Source: Phycisphaerales bacterium (lineage in GTDB: Bacteria > Planctomycetota > Phycisphaerae > Phycisphaerales > UBA1924). Taken from it: 11,053 nucleotides of DNA. Of the stretch, positions 1-5,695 are shown one piece after another. The position numbers and the translations under genes were made by a program. The stretch is from NCBI GenBank assembly GCA_025453375.1, contig JALOQT010000011.1, positions 1 to 11,053 of the forward strand. Reading direction: 5' to 3'. The notes under the pieces are model-generated. The model was not told where the DNA came from. It searched no databases and saw nothing but the letters and a program-made list of their open reading frames with translations. The first letter of the stretch is position 1. The number at the start of each line of letters is the position of its first letter.

Positions 1-654
1 GGCGTGTCGCTGTCGATTGAGCCGGGGAAGATTTTGACGCTCATCGGGGCCAATGGGGCGGGCAAGACGACGACGCTGCGGGCGATCAGCGGGATGGTGC
101 GTGTGTCGGACGGGGGGAGCGTGAAGTTTGACGGGCAGGATGTGACGGGCGTGCGGCCGGATGTGCTGTGCCGACGCGGGCTGGTGCACTGCCCGGAGGG
201 ACGCGGGATTTTCAGCAACATGACAGTGCTGGAGAACCTGGAACTTGGCGCGTTTTCGCGGCGAGATACGGAGCAGATCGGCAAGGACATGCAGCGGGTG
301 TTCGAACTGTTCCCGCGCGTGAAAGAGCGGCTGAAGCAGGCTGCGGGGACGCTCAGCGGCGGCGAGCAGCAGATGCTGGCGATCGGCCGGGCGCTGCTTG
401 CGCGTCCGAAGCTGCTGCTGCTTGATGAGCCGAGCCTGGGGCTGGCACCGCAACTGGTGCAGGCGATCTTCCGGATCATCCGCGAGATCAACGAGCAGGG
501 TGTGACGATTCTGCTCGTCGAGCAGAATGCGTTCATGGCGTTGCAGGTGGCGCACACGGCGGTGGTGCTGGAGACCGGCGGCGTCGCGATGAGTGGCGAC
601 GCGAAGGAACTGGCCAAGAGCGATGCGATTCGCAAGGCGTATCTGGGGCACTGA
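1..654 (+). CDS. livF: LivF-type branched-chain amino acid ABC transporter ATPase (5' end outside window)
   Basis: Cytoplasmic ATPase that powers uptake of branched-chain amino acids, or related amides or urea, together with LivG, two permeases and a binding protein. The frame is open at base 1 (Gly-Val-Ser-Leu), and LivF proteins normally have about 20 more N-terminal residues, so the gene starts upstream; the GTG at base 4 is an internal Val. Counting from that codon, Walker A is GANGAGKT (15-22), the LivF-typical CPEGRGIF is at 63-70, the ABC signature LSGGEQQ at 117-123 and Walker B LLLLDEP at 137-143. VEQN at 172-175 puts Gln where LivG and most ABC ATPases have the switch His, which is the usual LivF state. 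LivG and the permeases are presumably upstream. The stop codon lies inside the first copy of an 11-bp tandem repeat. Substrate is inferred from family only. Confidence 0.93.
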   Translation, partial: GVSLSIEPGKILTLIGANGAGKTTTLRAISGMVRVSDGGSVKFDGQDVTGVRPDVLCRRGLVHCPEGRGIFSNMTVLENLELGAFSRRDTEQIGKDMQRVFELFPRVKERLKQAAGTLSGGEQQMLAIGRALLARPKLLLLDEPSLGLAPQLVQAIFRIIREINEQGVTILLVEQNAFMALQVAHTAVVLETGGVAMSGDAKELAKSDAIRKAYLGH

Positions 655-698
655 TGGGGCACTGATGGGGCACTGATGGGGCACTGATGGGGCACTGC
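644..698 (+). repeat. 11-bp tandem repeat across the livF stop codon
   Basis: About five head-to-tail copies of tggggcactga (644-654, 655-665, 666-676, 677-687, and a last copy whose final base differs). The first copy encodes the last livF residues and its TGA stop; the others are non-coding. Because 11 is not a multiple of 3, stops appear in successive frames. Confidence 0.95.
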
Positions 699-728
699 TC
701 AGCAGGAGCCGCGTGAGATTGAAAGCAT

Positions 729-766
729 CGCGGAACACGCCGCGTGGAGCAGGCTTTCAACCTGCT
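729..766. other. two small hairpins in the convergent livF/rsmH gap
   Basis: Inverted repeats cgcgg/ccgcg (729-733 with 740-744) and agcagg/cctgct (748-753 with 761-766) lie 11-48 bases beyond the rsmH stop. They could end transcription of either convergent gene, but neither strand has a clear T-run after them, so a terminator role is only a guess. Confidence 0.35.
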
Positions 767-776
767 TGGGATGCGT

Positions 777-1847
777 CTACTTCCCCGCGACTTCGATGAC
801 GCGCATTTTGGCGCTGCGGGCGCGGGGGTTGGTGTCGGTCTCGGCGTCGGTGGCGGTGATGACTTCGGCCTTGCGGGAAGGTGTGCCGTCGACGCCGACG
901 GGGGCGGCGTGGCCGGCGCGGATCAGCTTGTCGAAGCACTGTTTGACCGGGCGGTCTTCCAGTGAATGGAAACTGATAATCGCCAGGCGTGCGTGCGGGG
1001 CGAGCCAGCGGGCCGAGTCGCGCATGGAGGCGAGTTCGACGGCGTGGGCGAGGTCATCAAGCAGGCCGGCGAGGTTGCCCAGTTCGTCGTTGACGGCCAG
1101 GCGCAGGGCCTGAAACGTGCGTGTGGCGGGGTCGATTGGATCGGCGCGGGACGTCTTGCTGGCGAGGGCTGAACGGATGATCGAGGCGAGCTGGCCGGTG
1201 GTGGTGATGGGCGCACGGTGGCGGGCTTCGATGATGCGCTGGGCGACGAGGCGGGCGTGGCGCTCTTCGCCGAAGTCGCGGATGGTCTGGGTGAGTTGGT
1301 CTTCGTTGAGCGTGGCGATGAGCGTGGCGGCGGTGACGGGGCCGGCGGGGTCGAGACGCATGTTCAGCGGGCCGTCTTTGCTGAAACTCAAGCCGCGGGC
1401 AGGGTCATCGACCTGCGAACTGGCGAAGCCGAGATCGGCCAGGAGCATGGTGACCGGTGCGCAGTCGCCTCGCGAGACGGCCTGCTGGGTCCAGTTAGCC
1501 AGGGCGGCGAAGTTGCCGCGGTGGGTCAGGACGCGCACGCGCTGGCTCGTCCCTCCCCCCCCACCACTCCCGCCTGCTTCGGCGACGGCGGCGAGCACGC
1601 GTTGCTGGGCGCGCTGGAGATTGCCGGCGTCGAGATCGTTGAGGATGATCGTGCCCGGGCGCGAGGCCTGCGTGTGCTTGTGCATCGCGGCGACGGCTAC
1701 CGCGGCGGCGTGCCCGCCGAGGCCGGCGGTGCAGTCGACATAGGTCCAATCCCCCGCATCACCAACGCGTTCACTCGCGCCGGCAAGCCGCAGCGCCCGC
1801 AGCACTTCCTGCATCAAGACCGGCACATGGCCGAAGGACTGCTCCAT
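777..1847 (-). CDS. rsmH: 16S rRNA (cytosine(1402)-N4)-methyltransferase RsmH
   Basis: SAM-dependent enzyme that methylates N4 of C1402 in the 16S rRNA decoding centre. From the chosen start (356 residues) the family motifs run in order: GHVPVLMQEVL near the N-terminus, SAM site VDCTAGLGGHA (37-47), DLGFASSQVDDPARG (138-152) followed by GPLNMRLD (159-166), FGEERHARLVAQRI (192-205), TRTFQALRLAVNDEL (242-256), SFHSLEDRPVK (292-302) and NPRARSAKMRV (340-350). The ATG at 1845-1847 is preferred because the frame upstream (to 1931) encodes Pro/Ser-rich sequence with no family match. It is longer than the usual ~310 residues, partly through a Gly-rich insert at 92-99. No clear Shine-Dalgarno is visible. 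It lies 120 bases downstream of tRNA-Glu and not in an mraZ-rsmH-ftsL cluster. Confidence 0.97.
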   Translation of the reverse strand: MEQSFGHVPVLMQEVLRALRLAGASERVGDAGDWTYVDCTAGLGGHAAAVAVAAMHKHTQASRPGTIILNDLDAGNLQRAQQRVLAAVAEAGGSGGGGGTSQRVRVLTHRGNFAALANWTQQAVSRGDCAPVTMLLADLGFASSQVDDPARGLSFSKDGPLNMRLDPAGPVTAATLIATLNEDQLTQTIRDFGEERHARLVAQRIIEARHRAPITTTGQLASIIRSALASKTSRADPIDPATRTFQALRLAVNDELGNLAGLLDDLAHAVELASMRDSARWLAPHARLAIISFHSLEDRPVKQCFDKLIRAGHAAPVGVDGTPSRKAEVITATDAETDTNPRARSAKMRVIEVAGK

Positions 1848-1923
1848 GGGCGAAGATAGCGCCGGCGTGGGGGTGAACGGGCGGGAGGAGAAGGGCCGCG
1901 GGGCGAAGAGACCAGATCGGGGC

Positions 1924-1953
1924 AAAAACACACACGGCCCCTTGTGGGGGCCG
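1924..1953 (-). terminator. Rho-independent terminator after tRNA-Glu
   Basis: Read on the minus strand, a perfect 7-bp stem (1947-1953 with 1935-1941, five-base loop) is followed six bases later by a run of five T (1928-1924). It lies 13 bases beyond the tRNA 3' end and should separate the tRNA transcript from rsmH. Confidence 0.7.
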
Positions 1954-1966
1954 CGGCGTACGAAAG

Positions 1967-2041
1967 TGATCCCAAGGGGATTCGAACCCCTGTTCCCAGG
2001 ATGAGAACCTGGTGTCCTGGACCAGGCTAGACGATGGGACC
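1967..2041 (-). tRNA. tRNA-Glu (anticodon CUC)
   Basis: Full cloverleaf on the minus strand. Acceptor GGTCCCA pairs with TGGGATC (one G-T), discriminator A. The anticodon stem CCAGG/CCTGG encloses loop TTCTCAT with anticodon CTC at its centre, reading GAG. The T arm is GGGGT-TCGAATC-CCCTT-type with the usual TTCGAAT core. No CCA is encoded: after the discriminator the sequence is CTTTCG, so a nucleotidyltransferase must add it. Confidence 0.95.
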
Positions 2042-2081
2042 AACTGAAAACCGACCAAGAAACGATGCGTCCAGGGCCAAA

Positions 2082-2109
2082 AGGATAGCCGGGTGCGGGG
2101 CGGGGTCAA
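2082..2109 (-). promoter_or_regulatory. sigma70-like promoter of tRNA-Glu
   Basis: On the minus strand TTGACC (2109-2104) and TATCCT (2087-2082) are separated by 16 bases. The expected start site near 2074 gives a leader of about 33 bases before the mature tRNA 5' end at 2041. Confidence 0.6.
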
Positions 2110-2263
2110 GGCGTGGGGTGTGGGGGCACGGGTTTGATGGGCCGCGCGTCGCTGGAGACGTGACGAATCACGGCGTGTGAAGGGCCAATGCTGCGCGGCG
2201 ATGGCGGGTTGGACATCCGCGATCTGCCGATGGGAGGCGGGCAGGTTGAACACGGCGCCCCGC

Positions 2264-2288
2264 GGCCTCAGCCATTGCGGCTGAGGTC
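2264..2288. other. strong hairpin in the 2110-2363 spacer
   Basis: CCTCAGCC (2266-2273) pairs perfectly with GGCTGAGG (2279-2286) around the loop ATTGC; two more pairs (one G-T) extend the stem to 10 bp. There is no T-run after it on either strand, and no gene ends just before it. It is about 75 bases upstream of ssrA. The rest of the 322-base gap 2042-2363 holds the tRNA-Glu promoter, this hairpin and the short repeats that follow; I see no gene in it. Confidence 0.6.
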
Positions 2289-2327
2289 TGACGCTTTGCG
2301 TCTCACGTCTACGTCTCACGTCTTGAA
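2287..2327. repeat. degenerate heptamer array upstream of ssrA
   Basis: Six consecutive words, five of 7 bases and one of 6 (2308-2313). They include tctgacg once and tctcacg twice. The first words also form a GACGC-TTT-GCGTC mini-hairpin (2290-2302). The same words occur at 4347-4405 and, inverted, at 10641-10661. Confidence 0.65.
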
Positions 2328-2363
2328 GCCGAGGCTCCTATCATTCGACACTGTTTGTCAATC

Positions 2364-2713
2364 GGGGCCGATCTGGATTCGACCGAGCGTGTGACGCTGC
2401 TGGTCGCGTGTCGTGGAGCATGCAGGCCACGTAAAAAAGTATGCACCTTTATAGTTGCCAATAACAACTATGCTCTCGCGGCCTAACTAAGGCTGCATGT
2501 CCTGGCTTGCTGGGCCCGTGGCGGGTCAGGACACAGACAACGGGCTGGCGCTGGCGGGGTGCACCCTGCAACCAGCGTGAGATGCACCGGGTGCTACGAA
2601 CCGATCTCAGCCTGCCGAGGGCGGAGCGGAACCGACAATCAAATCATCGGATACACACGTAGAAGCTGACAGCCGACCGTCTTGGCACGGGGGTTCGATT
2701 CCCCCCGGCTCCA
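2364..2713 (+). ncRNA. ssrA: transfer-messenger RNA (tmRNA, SsrA)
   Basis: Acts with SmpB to rescue stalled ribosomes and tag truncated proteins for degradation. The 5' end GGGGCCG (2364-2370) pairs with CGGCTCC (2706-2712), closing the tRNA-like domain; the discriminator A is at 2713 and no CCA is encoded. The conserved 5' segment ATCTGGATTCGAC follows the acceptor strand, and the T arm GGGGG-TTCGATT-CCCCC precedes the 3' strand. An internal frame encodes the tag, preceded by TAGTT, the usual pre-resume context. The 350-base size and order are those of a one-piece tmRNA, not the permuted two-piece form. I found no convincing promoter; the mature 5' end is made by RNase P, so the start site may lie upstream. 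ORFs antisense to it should be ignored. Confidence 0.96.
2457..2486 (+). other. tmRNA tag reading frame (ANNNYALAA, stop)
   Basis: Resume codon GCC (2457-2459) followed by codons for N-N-N-Y-A-L-A-A and TAA (2484-2486), with a second in-frame-shifted TAA-like context just after. The YALAA end is the standard ClpXP/ClpAP degron; the three consecutive Asn replace the NDEN of E. coli. Confidence 0.93.
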
Positions 2714-2729
2714 TTTGTAGTGACGAGGA

Positions 2730-2778
2730 GGGAATGGGAACTGGTAAGTGGTGGGTGGTGGGTGGTGAGTGGTAGGTG
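2730..2778. repeat. G-rich degenerate heptamer array downstream of ssrA
   Basis: Seven words in strict 7-base phase, consensus GKRRRTG (for example gtaagtg, gtgggtg twice, gtgagtg, gtaggtg). It starts 16 bases after the tmRNA 3' end. The first 12 bases are also found at 3699-3710. Closely spaced GG and GGG runs could form a two-layer G-quadruplex, but that is speculation. Confidence 0.7.
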
Positions 2779-2909
2779 AGAGGGATAAGCACGCGCGACT
2801 AGTAGTCGAAGGCGAGTGATCTCCCGAGTCCGCCAGTAGAAGTCTCTTCTGGCCCCCGCTGCCCGTTCAATTGAATTTGGCTGGCTCGCTCGCCGGCGCG
2901 GGTCAGTTC

Positions 2910-3335
2910 TCAAGCCACTAGGGCCTCAATATCGATTGACAGACCTGAGATGTGTCGCAGGCTCGTGCCTTCCCACTGCCACAGGGTCCGGTCTACGACG
3001 TGGACGAAGGCGGAAACTTGGCCGCCATCGGGATTGGAGTACGTCGGCCCGCCGCGGATGGGCAATCCCGGCAAGATGCTCAACTGGACGTTGCCCATGA
3101 ACTTGGCCTGGAGGTCGGTCATTTCTTGAGGCACCTCAGCGATGATCCGCTGGGCGTCTCCACTGAGGTAGAGGAAGAGCGTCTTGCCCACCGAGGGTCT
3201 CGGGGGTTTGGGCTGCACGAACGGGGCGGGCGACGGCGCTGGGGGGCGTGGATGGCCGGCGAAACCGATGAAGGCACCGGCGATGGCCGCGGCGGCGATG
3301 ATGGCGACTGCGACAAAGACGCGTCCAGGCCGCAC
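2910..3335 (-). CDS. hypothetical membrane-anchored protein
   Basis: 141 residues, no family recognised. One hydrophobic, Ala-rich segment (about 7-25) follows an Arg-containing start, then a Pro-rich stretch (29-48) and a soluble domain of about 90 residues. This suggests an N-terminal anchor or uncleaved signal with the domain outside the membrane. The GTG start at 3335-3333 is supported by a perfect GGGAGG six bases upstream. The domain has alternating hydrophobic stretches (TLFLYLSG at 52-59, VQLSILPG at 83-90, AFVHVVD at 109-115) and a central segment with several Gly and Pro residues (LPIRGGPTYSNPDGG, 91-105), compatible with a beta-rich fold. It has no Cys. It sits alone between ssrA (opposite strand) and tRNA-Arg. 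Gene reality is supported by the ribosome site and signal-like start, function not at all. Confidence 0.75.
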   Translation of the reverse strand: MRPGRVFVAVAIIAAAAIAGAFIGFAGHPRPPAPSPAPFVQPKPPRPSVGKTLFLYLSGDAQRIIAEVPQEMTDLQAKFMGNVQLSILPGLPIRGGPTYSNPDGGQVSAFVHVVDRTLWQWEGTSLRHISGLSIDIEALVA

Positions 3336-3341
3336 GGTCTA

Positions 3342-3347
3342 CCTCCC
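3342..3347 (-). promoter_or_regulatory. Shine-Dalgarno deciding a GTG start
   Basis: GGGAGG on the minus strand, six bases before the GTG of the 141-residue protein. It is one of the few strong ribosome sites in the window and fixes a non-ATG start. Confidence 0.75.
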
Positions 3348-3541
3348 AAACAGAGCCATACTTCTGCGTTCGATCCACGAAGAGAGACGATGCCGAAGAT
3401 CGGATCGCCTCGCAATGGCGTAAGCGTCACCCACATGTAGAGTAACCACAGCGGGCGGGGCTCGCAAGACTCTCGCAGGTGATTTGGGAAGGGCGAGGCA
3501 GCCGCGGCGTGAGCGCCCATCAGGCCGAACCGTCCGAGAAA

Positions 3542-3615
3542 CGCGGGCGAAGGGAGTCGAACCCCTAACCTTCTGATCCGTAGTCAGATGCTCTATCCAA
3601 TTGAGCTACGCCCGC
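3542..3615 (-). tRNA. tRNA-Arg (anticodon ACG)
   Basis: Cloverleaf on the minus strand. Acceptor GCGGGCG pairs perfectly with CGCCCGC; discriminator G. The D arm starts TAGCTCAATTGG. The anticodon loop CTACGGA lies between TCTGA and TCAGA and carries ACG, expected to be edited to ICG by TadA and to read CGU, CGC and CGA. The T arm is GGGG-TTCGACT-CCCT type. No CCA is encoded; GTTTC follows. The discriminator base is the least certain end. Confidence 0.95.
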
Positions 3616-3629
3616 AGAAGGTGGAGGGG

Positions 3630-3658
3630 AGTATAGGCGGCTTGGCTGCGGGAGGGAA
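3630..3658 (-). promoter_or_regulatory. candidate promoter of tRNA-Arg
   Basis: On the minus strand a good -10, TATACT (3635-3630), lies 14 bases upstream of the mature tRNA. A weak -35, TTCCCT (3658-3653), sits 17 bases before it. Confidence 0.5.
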
Positions 3659-3822
3659 GGGCAGGCGAACGAATGCCGGGCGGAGGGGGAAGCGGAACGG
3701 GAATGGGAACGTGAATCGTTGCCGAGCGGCGGTCGGTGGCGGCGGCAACGAGTCCAGCATTGGCACGACCGGGGCCTTTCACCTTCACGTTCGGGGTCAG
3801 TTTCGGGCTCTTGACGGTGCTC

Positions 3823-3851
3823 TTGCCCGGCTGGGCGTGCTGGCCTAGTAT
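3823..3851 (+). promoter_or_regulatory. sigma70-like promoter of rpsT
   Basis: TTGCCC (3823-3828) and TAGTAT (3846-3851) with exactly 17 bases between. The start site would be near 3858, giving a leader of about 54 bases to the ATG at 3912, room for the translational feedback known for S20, though no specific structure was identified. Confidence 0.6.
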
Positions 3852-3911
3852 GGAGGCCCGTCACAGAGCGTGGCGGGGGTTTTCACGACTTTTCTGGGAT
3901 TGCACGAACCT

Positions 3912-4220
3912 ATGGCTCACTCTCTGTCGGCTCAGAAGCGGATGCGTCAGAACGAAAAGCGCAACATGCGCAACCGCTGGCGCAAGGCCTCGATGCGGGC
4001 CGCGATCAAGGACCTCCTGGAGGCCATCGCGCACGGCACGATCGACGAGGTCAAGAAGCACCACAAGGCGACGCAGAAGCTGATCGACCGCACGGCGGCG
4101 AAGGGCGTGATCCACAAGAATCAGGCCGCGCGTCGCAAGAGCCGCCTGAACGCCCGCGTGAAGGTGCGCGTGCAGAGCAACGCGGCCGTGCAGCCGCGCA
4201 AGGCTGGCAAGAAGGGCTGA
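3912..4220 (+). CDS. rpsT: 30S ribosomal protein S20
   Basis: Primary 16S rRNA-binding protein that helps start 30S assembly. The 102 residues open with MAHSLSAQKRMRQNEKRN, the typical S20 start, continue with RWRKASMRAAIKDLLEAI and a Lys/His-rich helix, and include the conserved KGVIHKNQAARRKSRLN (79-95 approximately counted from the start). S20 is usually 86-90 residues; here a basic C-terminal tail (VQPRKAGKKG) extends it. The ATG at 3912 is chosen because it begins this signature; the open frame back to 3870 has no family match. The Shine-Dalgarno is weak. It is a single-gene unit with its own promoter and a hairpin terminator 30 bases after the stop. Confidence 0.97.
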   Translation: MAHSLSAQKRMRQNEKRNMRNRWRKASMRAAIKDLLEAIAHGTIDEVKKHHKATQKLIDRTAAKGVIHKNQAARRKSRLNARVKVRVQSNAAVQPRKAGKKG

Positions 4221-4250
4221 GCAAGTCTCGGCCGATGGATAGATTTCACC

Positions 4251-4279
4251 CAACGCCCCGGCCCTGTGCTGGGGCGTTG
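4251..4279 (+). terminator. hairpin terminator of rpsT
   Basis: CAACGCCCC (4251-4259) pairs perfectly with GGGGCGTTG (4271-4279), loop of 11 bases. Only TCGTTG follows, so the T-tract is poor; position just after rpsT supports the call. Confidence 0.6.
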
Positions 4280-4310
4280 TCGTTGGGGGGGGAGCGGGGG
4301 ATGGGGAGCT

Positions 4311-4405
4311 GGCATCCGGCATCCGGCATCCGAAGAGCATTTCGCGTCTGACGTCTGACGCCTGAAGCCTGAAGAAGCCTCAAGTCTCACGTCTCACGTC
4401 TTCCC
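4311..4405. repeat. heptamer array between rpsT and the zinc-ribbon gene
   Basis: Series of 7-base words: ggcatcc three times (4311-4331), gaagagc once, then after an 8-base break tctgacg twice, cctgaag twice, a 3-base slip, cctcaag, tctcacg twice and tcttccc (ends 4405). Words of neighbouring sub-arrays resemble each other (consensus YCTSAMG). The rest of the 432-base gap 4221-4652 holds the rpsT terminator, a two-copy decamer gtgagtttc(a/g) at 4502-4521, and the promoter of the next gene; I see no gene in it. Confidence 0.85.
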
Positions 4406-4585
4406 GCCCCCCACTCCCCCCATCGCGGCAGTGAGGTGGTGGGTGGTTCGCAGGGTGTCTGGCGGGTCGATTGTCGATGGCTGTGATTGCAAGGGATCTT
4501 GGTGAGTTTCAGTGAGTTTCGGCGGCAGGGGATGTGAATCTGCGGTAGGCTGTGGAAGACTTGCCGCGGGGAAATACGCACACCC

Positions 4586-4614
4586 TTCCCCTCGGCGCGG
4601 CGTTCGTCTAGAAT
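4586..4614 (+). promoter_or_regulatory. candidate promoter of the zinc-ribbon gene
   Basis: A good -10, TAGAAT (4609-4614), with a weak -35, TTCCCC (4586-4591), at 17 bases. The start site would be near 4621, giving a leader of about 32 bases that is almost entirely the hairpin described next. Confidence 0.45.
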
Positions 4615-4621
4615 GACCCCC

Positions 4622-4647
4622 AAGGAGCCGCCGGAACACGGCGGGAG
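4622..4647 (+). promoter_or_regulatory. leader hairpin between two possible Shine-Dalgarno sites
   Basis: AAGGAG (4622-4627) is followed by CCGCCG (4628-4633) paired with CGGCGG (4639-4644). The second, start-proximal site GGGAG (4643-4647), five bases from the ATG at 4653, has its first two G in the stem. Folding would partly hide this site and bring the upstream AAGGAG nearer the start codon. Confidence 0.45.
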
Positions 4648-4652
4648 CCCCC

Positions 4653-5495
4653 ATGAGTGTGACGGCGCAGCTGCTGAAAGTTTTCCGGGTCGAACAACAA
4701 CTCCGCGGCCTCAAGAGCCGACTGCACACCGCGGAGAAGTTCTTGGCCGAGCAGGAGAAGCAACTCGCGGGCCTGACTGGCCAGCACACGAAGCTCGCCA
4801 GCGAGCACAAGGGCCTCCGGGCGACGATCGCCGGGGAGGAGACGGAGACGGCGAGCATCGACGCGCGGATGGCCAAGCTCCGCGATCAGATGAACTCCAG
4901 CAAGACCAACAAGGAGTATTCGGCGTTCCTTGCCGAGCTGAACAGCCTCAAGGGCAAGAAGGACGAGATCGAGAAGGCCGAGCTTGGGCAGATGGAACGC
5001 GTCGAGGCGATCAAGAAGCAGGTCGACGAACTGGCCAAGTCAATTGCCGAGCGCGAGGCGATTGTCAGCAAGGCGCGGAAAGACGTGGCGGATCGCGCGG
5101 CGGAGATCAAGGACCGCGTTGATGAGCTCAATGGCCAGCGGTCGGACCTGGCCAAGGACGTGCCGGGCGATGCGCTGAAGTTCCTGTCTGATGCGACGGC
5201 GCTGCACGGTGATGAGGCGATGTCGGTCGTCGAGGTGATCGATCGGCGGAACCATGAATGGTCCTGCTCGAACTGCCAGATGACCTTGCCGGTCGAACTG
5301 GTCAACGCCATCAGCATGCACAAACTGACGCGGTGCAACAGCTGCAAGTGCATCCTCTTTACCGAGGAGGATGTCGTCAGCAAGAAGGCCCCGAAGAACG
5401 GCGAAGTCGACAACGAGGACATCGTCAAGAGCAAGAAGCGCGTGGCGGCGAAGAAGGCCAAGCCCGCGGCGGCGGATGCGGCCAAGCCGGCGTGA
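4653..5495 (+). CDS. coiled-coil C4-type zinc-ribbon protein
   Basis: 280 residues. Residues 5-165 are a long, charged alpha-helical coiled coil with the segment NSSKTNKEYSAFLAEL (81-96), a conserved turn in this family. A C4 zinc ribbon follows: C205-x2-C208 and C228-x2-C231, with an extra Cys at 233. The tail (243-280) is Lys/Ala-rich and probably disordered. Proteins of this layout (zf-RING_7 / CT398-like) are widespread in bacteria. Their role is poorly defined; links to nucleic acids or to secretion and flagellar factors have been suggested for relatives, so I give no specific function. No signal peptide, so cytoplasmic. The ATG has GGGAG five bases upstream, inside a leader hairpin. The gene stands alone, with a weak hairpin 30 bases after the stop. 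Confidence 0.88.
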   Translation: MSVTAQLLKVFRVEQQLRGLKSRLHTAEKFLAEQEKQLAGLTGQHTKLASEHKGLRATIAGEETETASIDARMAKLRDQMNSSKTNKEYSAFLAELNSLKGKKDEIEKAELGQMERVEAIKKQVDELAKSIAEREAIVSKARKDVADRAAEIKDRVDELNGQRSDLAKDVPGDALKFLSDATALHGDEAMSVVEVIDRRNHEWSCSNCQMTLPVELVNAISMHKLTRCNSCKCILFTEEDVVSKKAPKNGEVDNEDIVKSKKRVAAKKAKPAAADAAKPA

Positions 5496-5525
5496 AGTCG
5501 TGGGCGATTTCCGAATGTGAGCCTG

Positions 5526-5544
5526 ACGCCGTGTTTGGCGGCGT
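5526..5544 (+). terminator. possible terminator of the zinc-ribbon gene
   Basis: ACGCCG (5526-5531) pairs with CGGCGT (5539-5544), seven-base loop, 30 bases after the stop. No T-run follows, so this is a weak call. Confidence 0.35.
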
Positions 5545-5683
5545 GGTGTGCGGAGAATCGTCCTGAGGCGTGCCTGCGGCTGTGCCTCATTCAAAGGATT
5601 TTCTTCTCCAGCGATGGCGAAGGCGTGATTTGGCAGTATGCTCTGGCGGGAGCCCGTCACACTGTCCTCGTGCACTCGAATAT

Positions 5684-5689
5684 AGGAGA
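5684..5689 (+). promoter_or_regulatory. Shine-Dalgarno of the dockerin protein
   Basis: AGGAGA with its GGAG seven bases before the ATG at 5696. It selects 5696 over the in-frame ATG at 5690, which overlaps the site, and over the upstream start at 5570, which lacks a signal peptide. Confidence 0.7.
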
Positions 5690-5695
5690 ATGATC

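Noticed and set aside
1117..1859. Long plus-strand ORFs (about 210 residues) opposite rsmH
   Set aside because: They lie antisense to a clear rsmH with all motifs; long antisense frames are expected at this GC content and their products show no family features.
2323..2344. TTGAAG / TATCAT as an ssrA promoter
   Set aside because: Only 10 bases separate the two boxes, too few for a sigma70-type promoter.
2867..2876. Palindrome TTCAATTGAA as an operator
   Set aside because: A single 10-bp palindrome with no second copy or suitable promoter nearby; could be chance.
2607..2913. Minus-strand ORFs of 61 and 89 residues over the 3' part of ssrA
   Set aside because: They overlap the structured tmRNA and the heptamer array; their His/Pro/Thr-rich product is just the translated repeat.
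3119..3520. 133-residue minus-strand ORF overlapping the 141-residue gene
   Set aside because: Different frame from the one with GGGAGG-GTG and the signal-like N-terminus; it is Arg/Pro/Ser-rich, as GC-rich shadows are.
4886..5675. Minus-strand ORFs of 234 and 211 residues
   Set aside because: Antisense to the coiled-coil/zinc-ribbon gene, whose Cys pairs, start site and composition are convincing.
5570..5695. Upstream in-frame start for the dockerin protein
   Set aside because: The extra 42 residues are Arg-rich and would bury the signal peptide; AGGAGA sits correctly for 5696.
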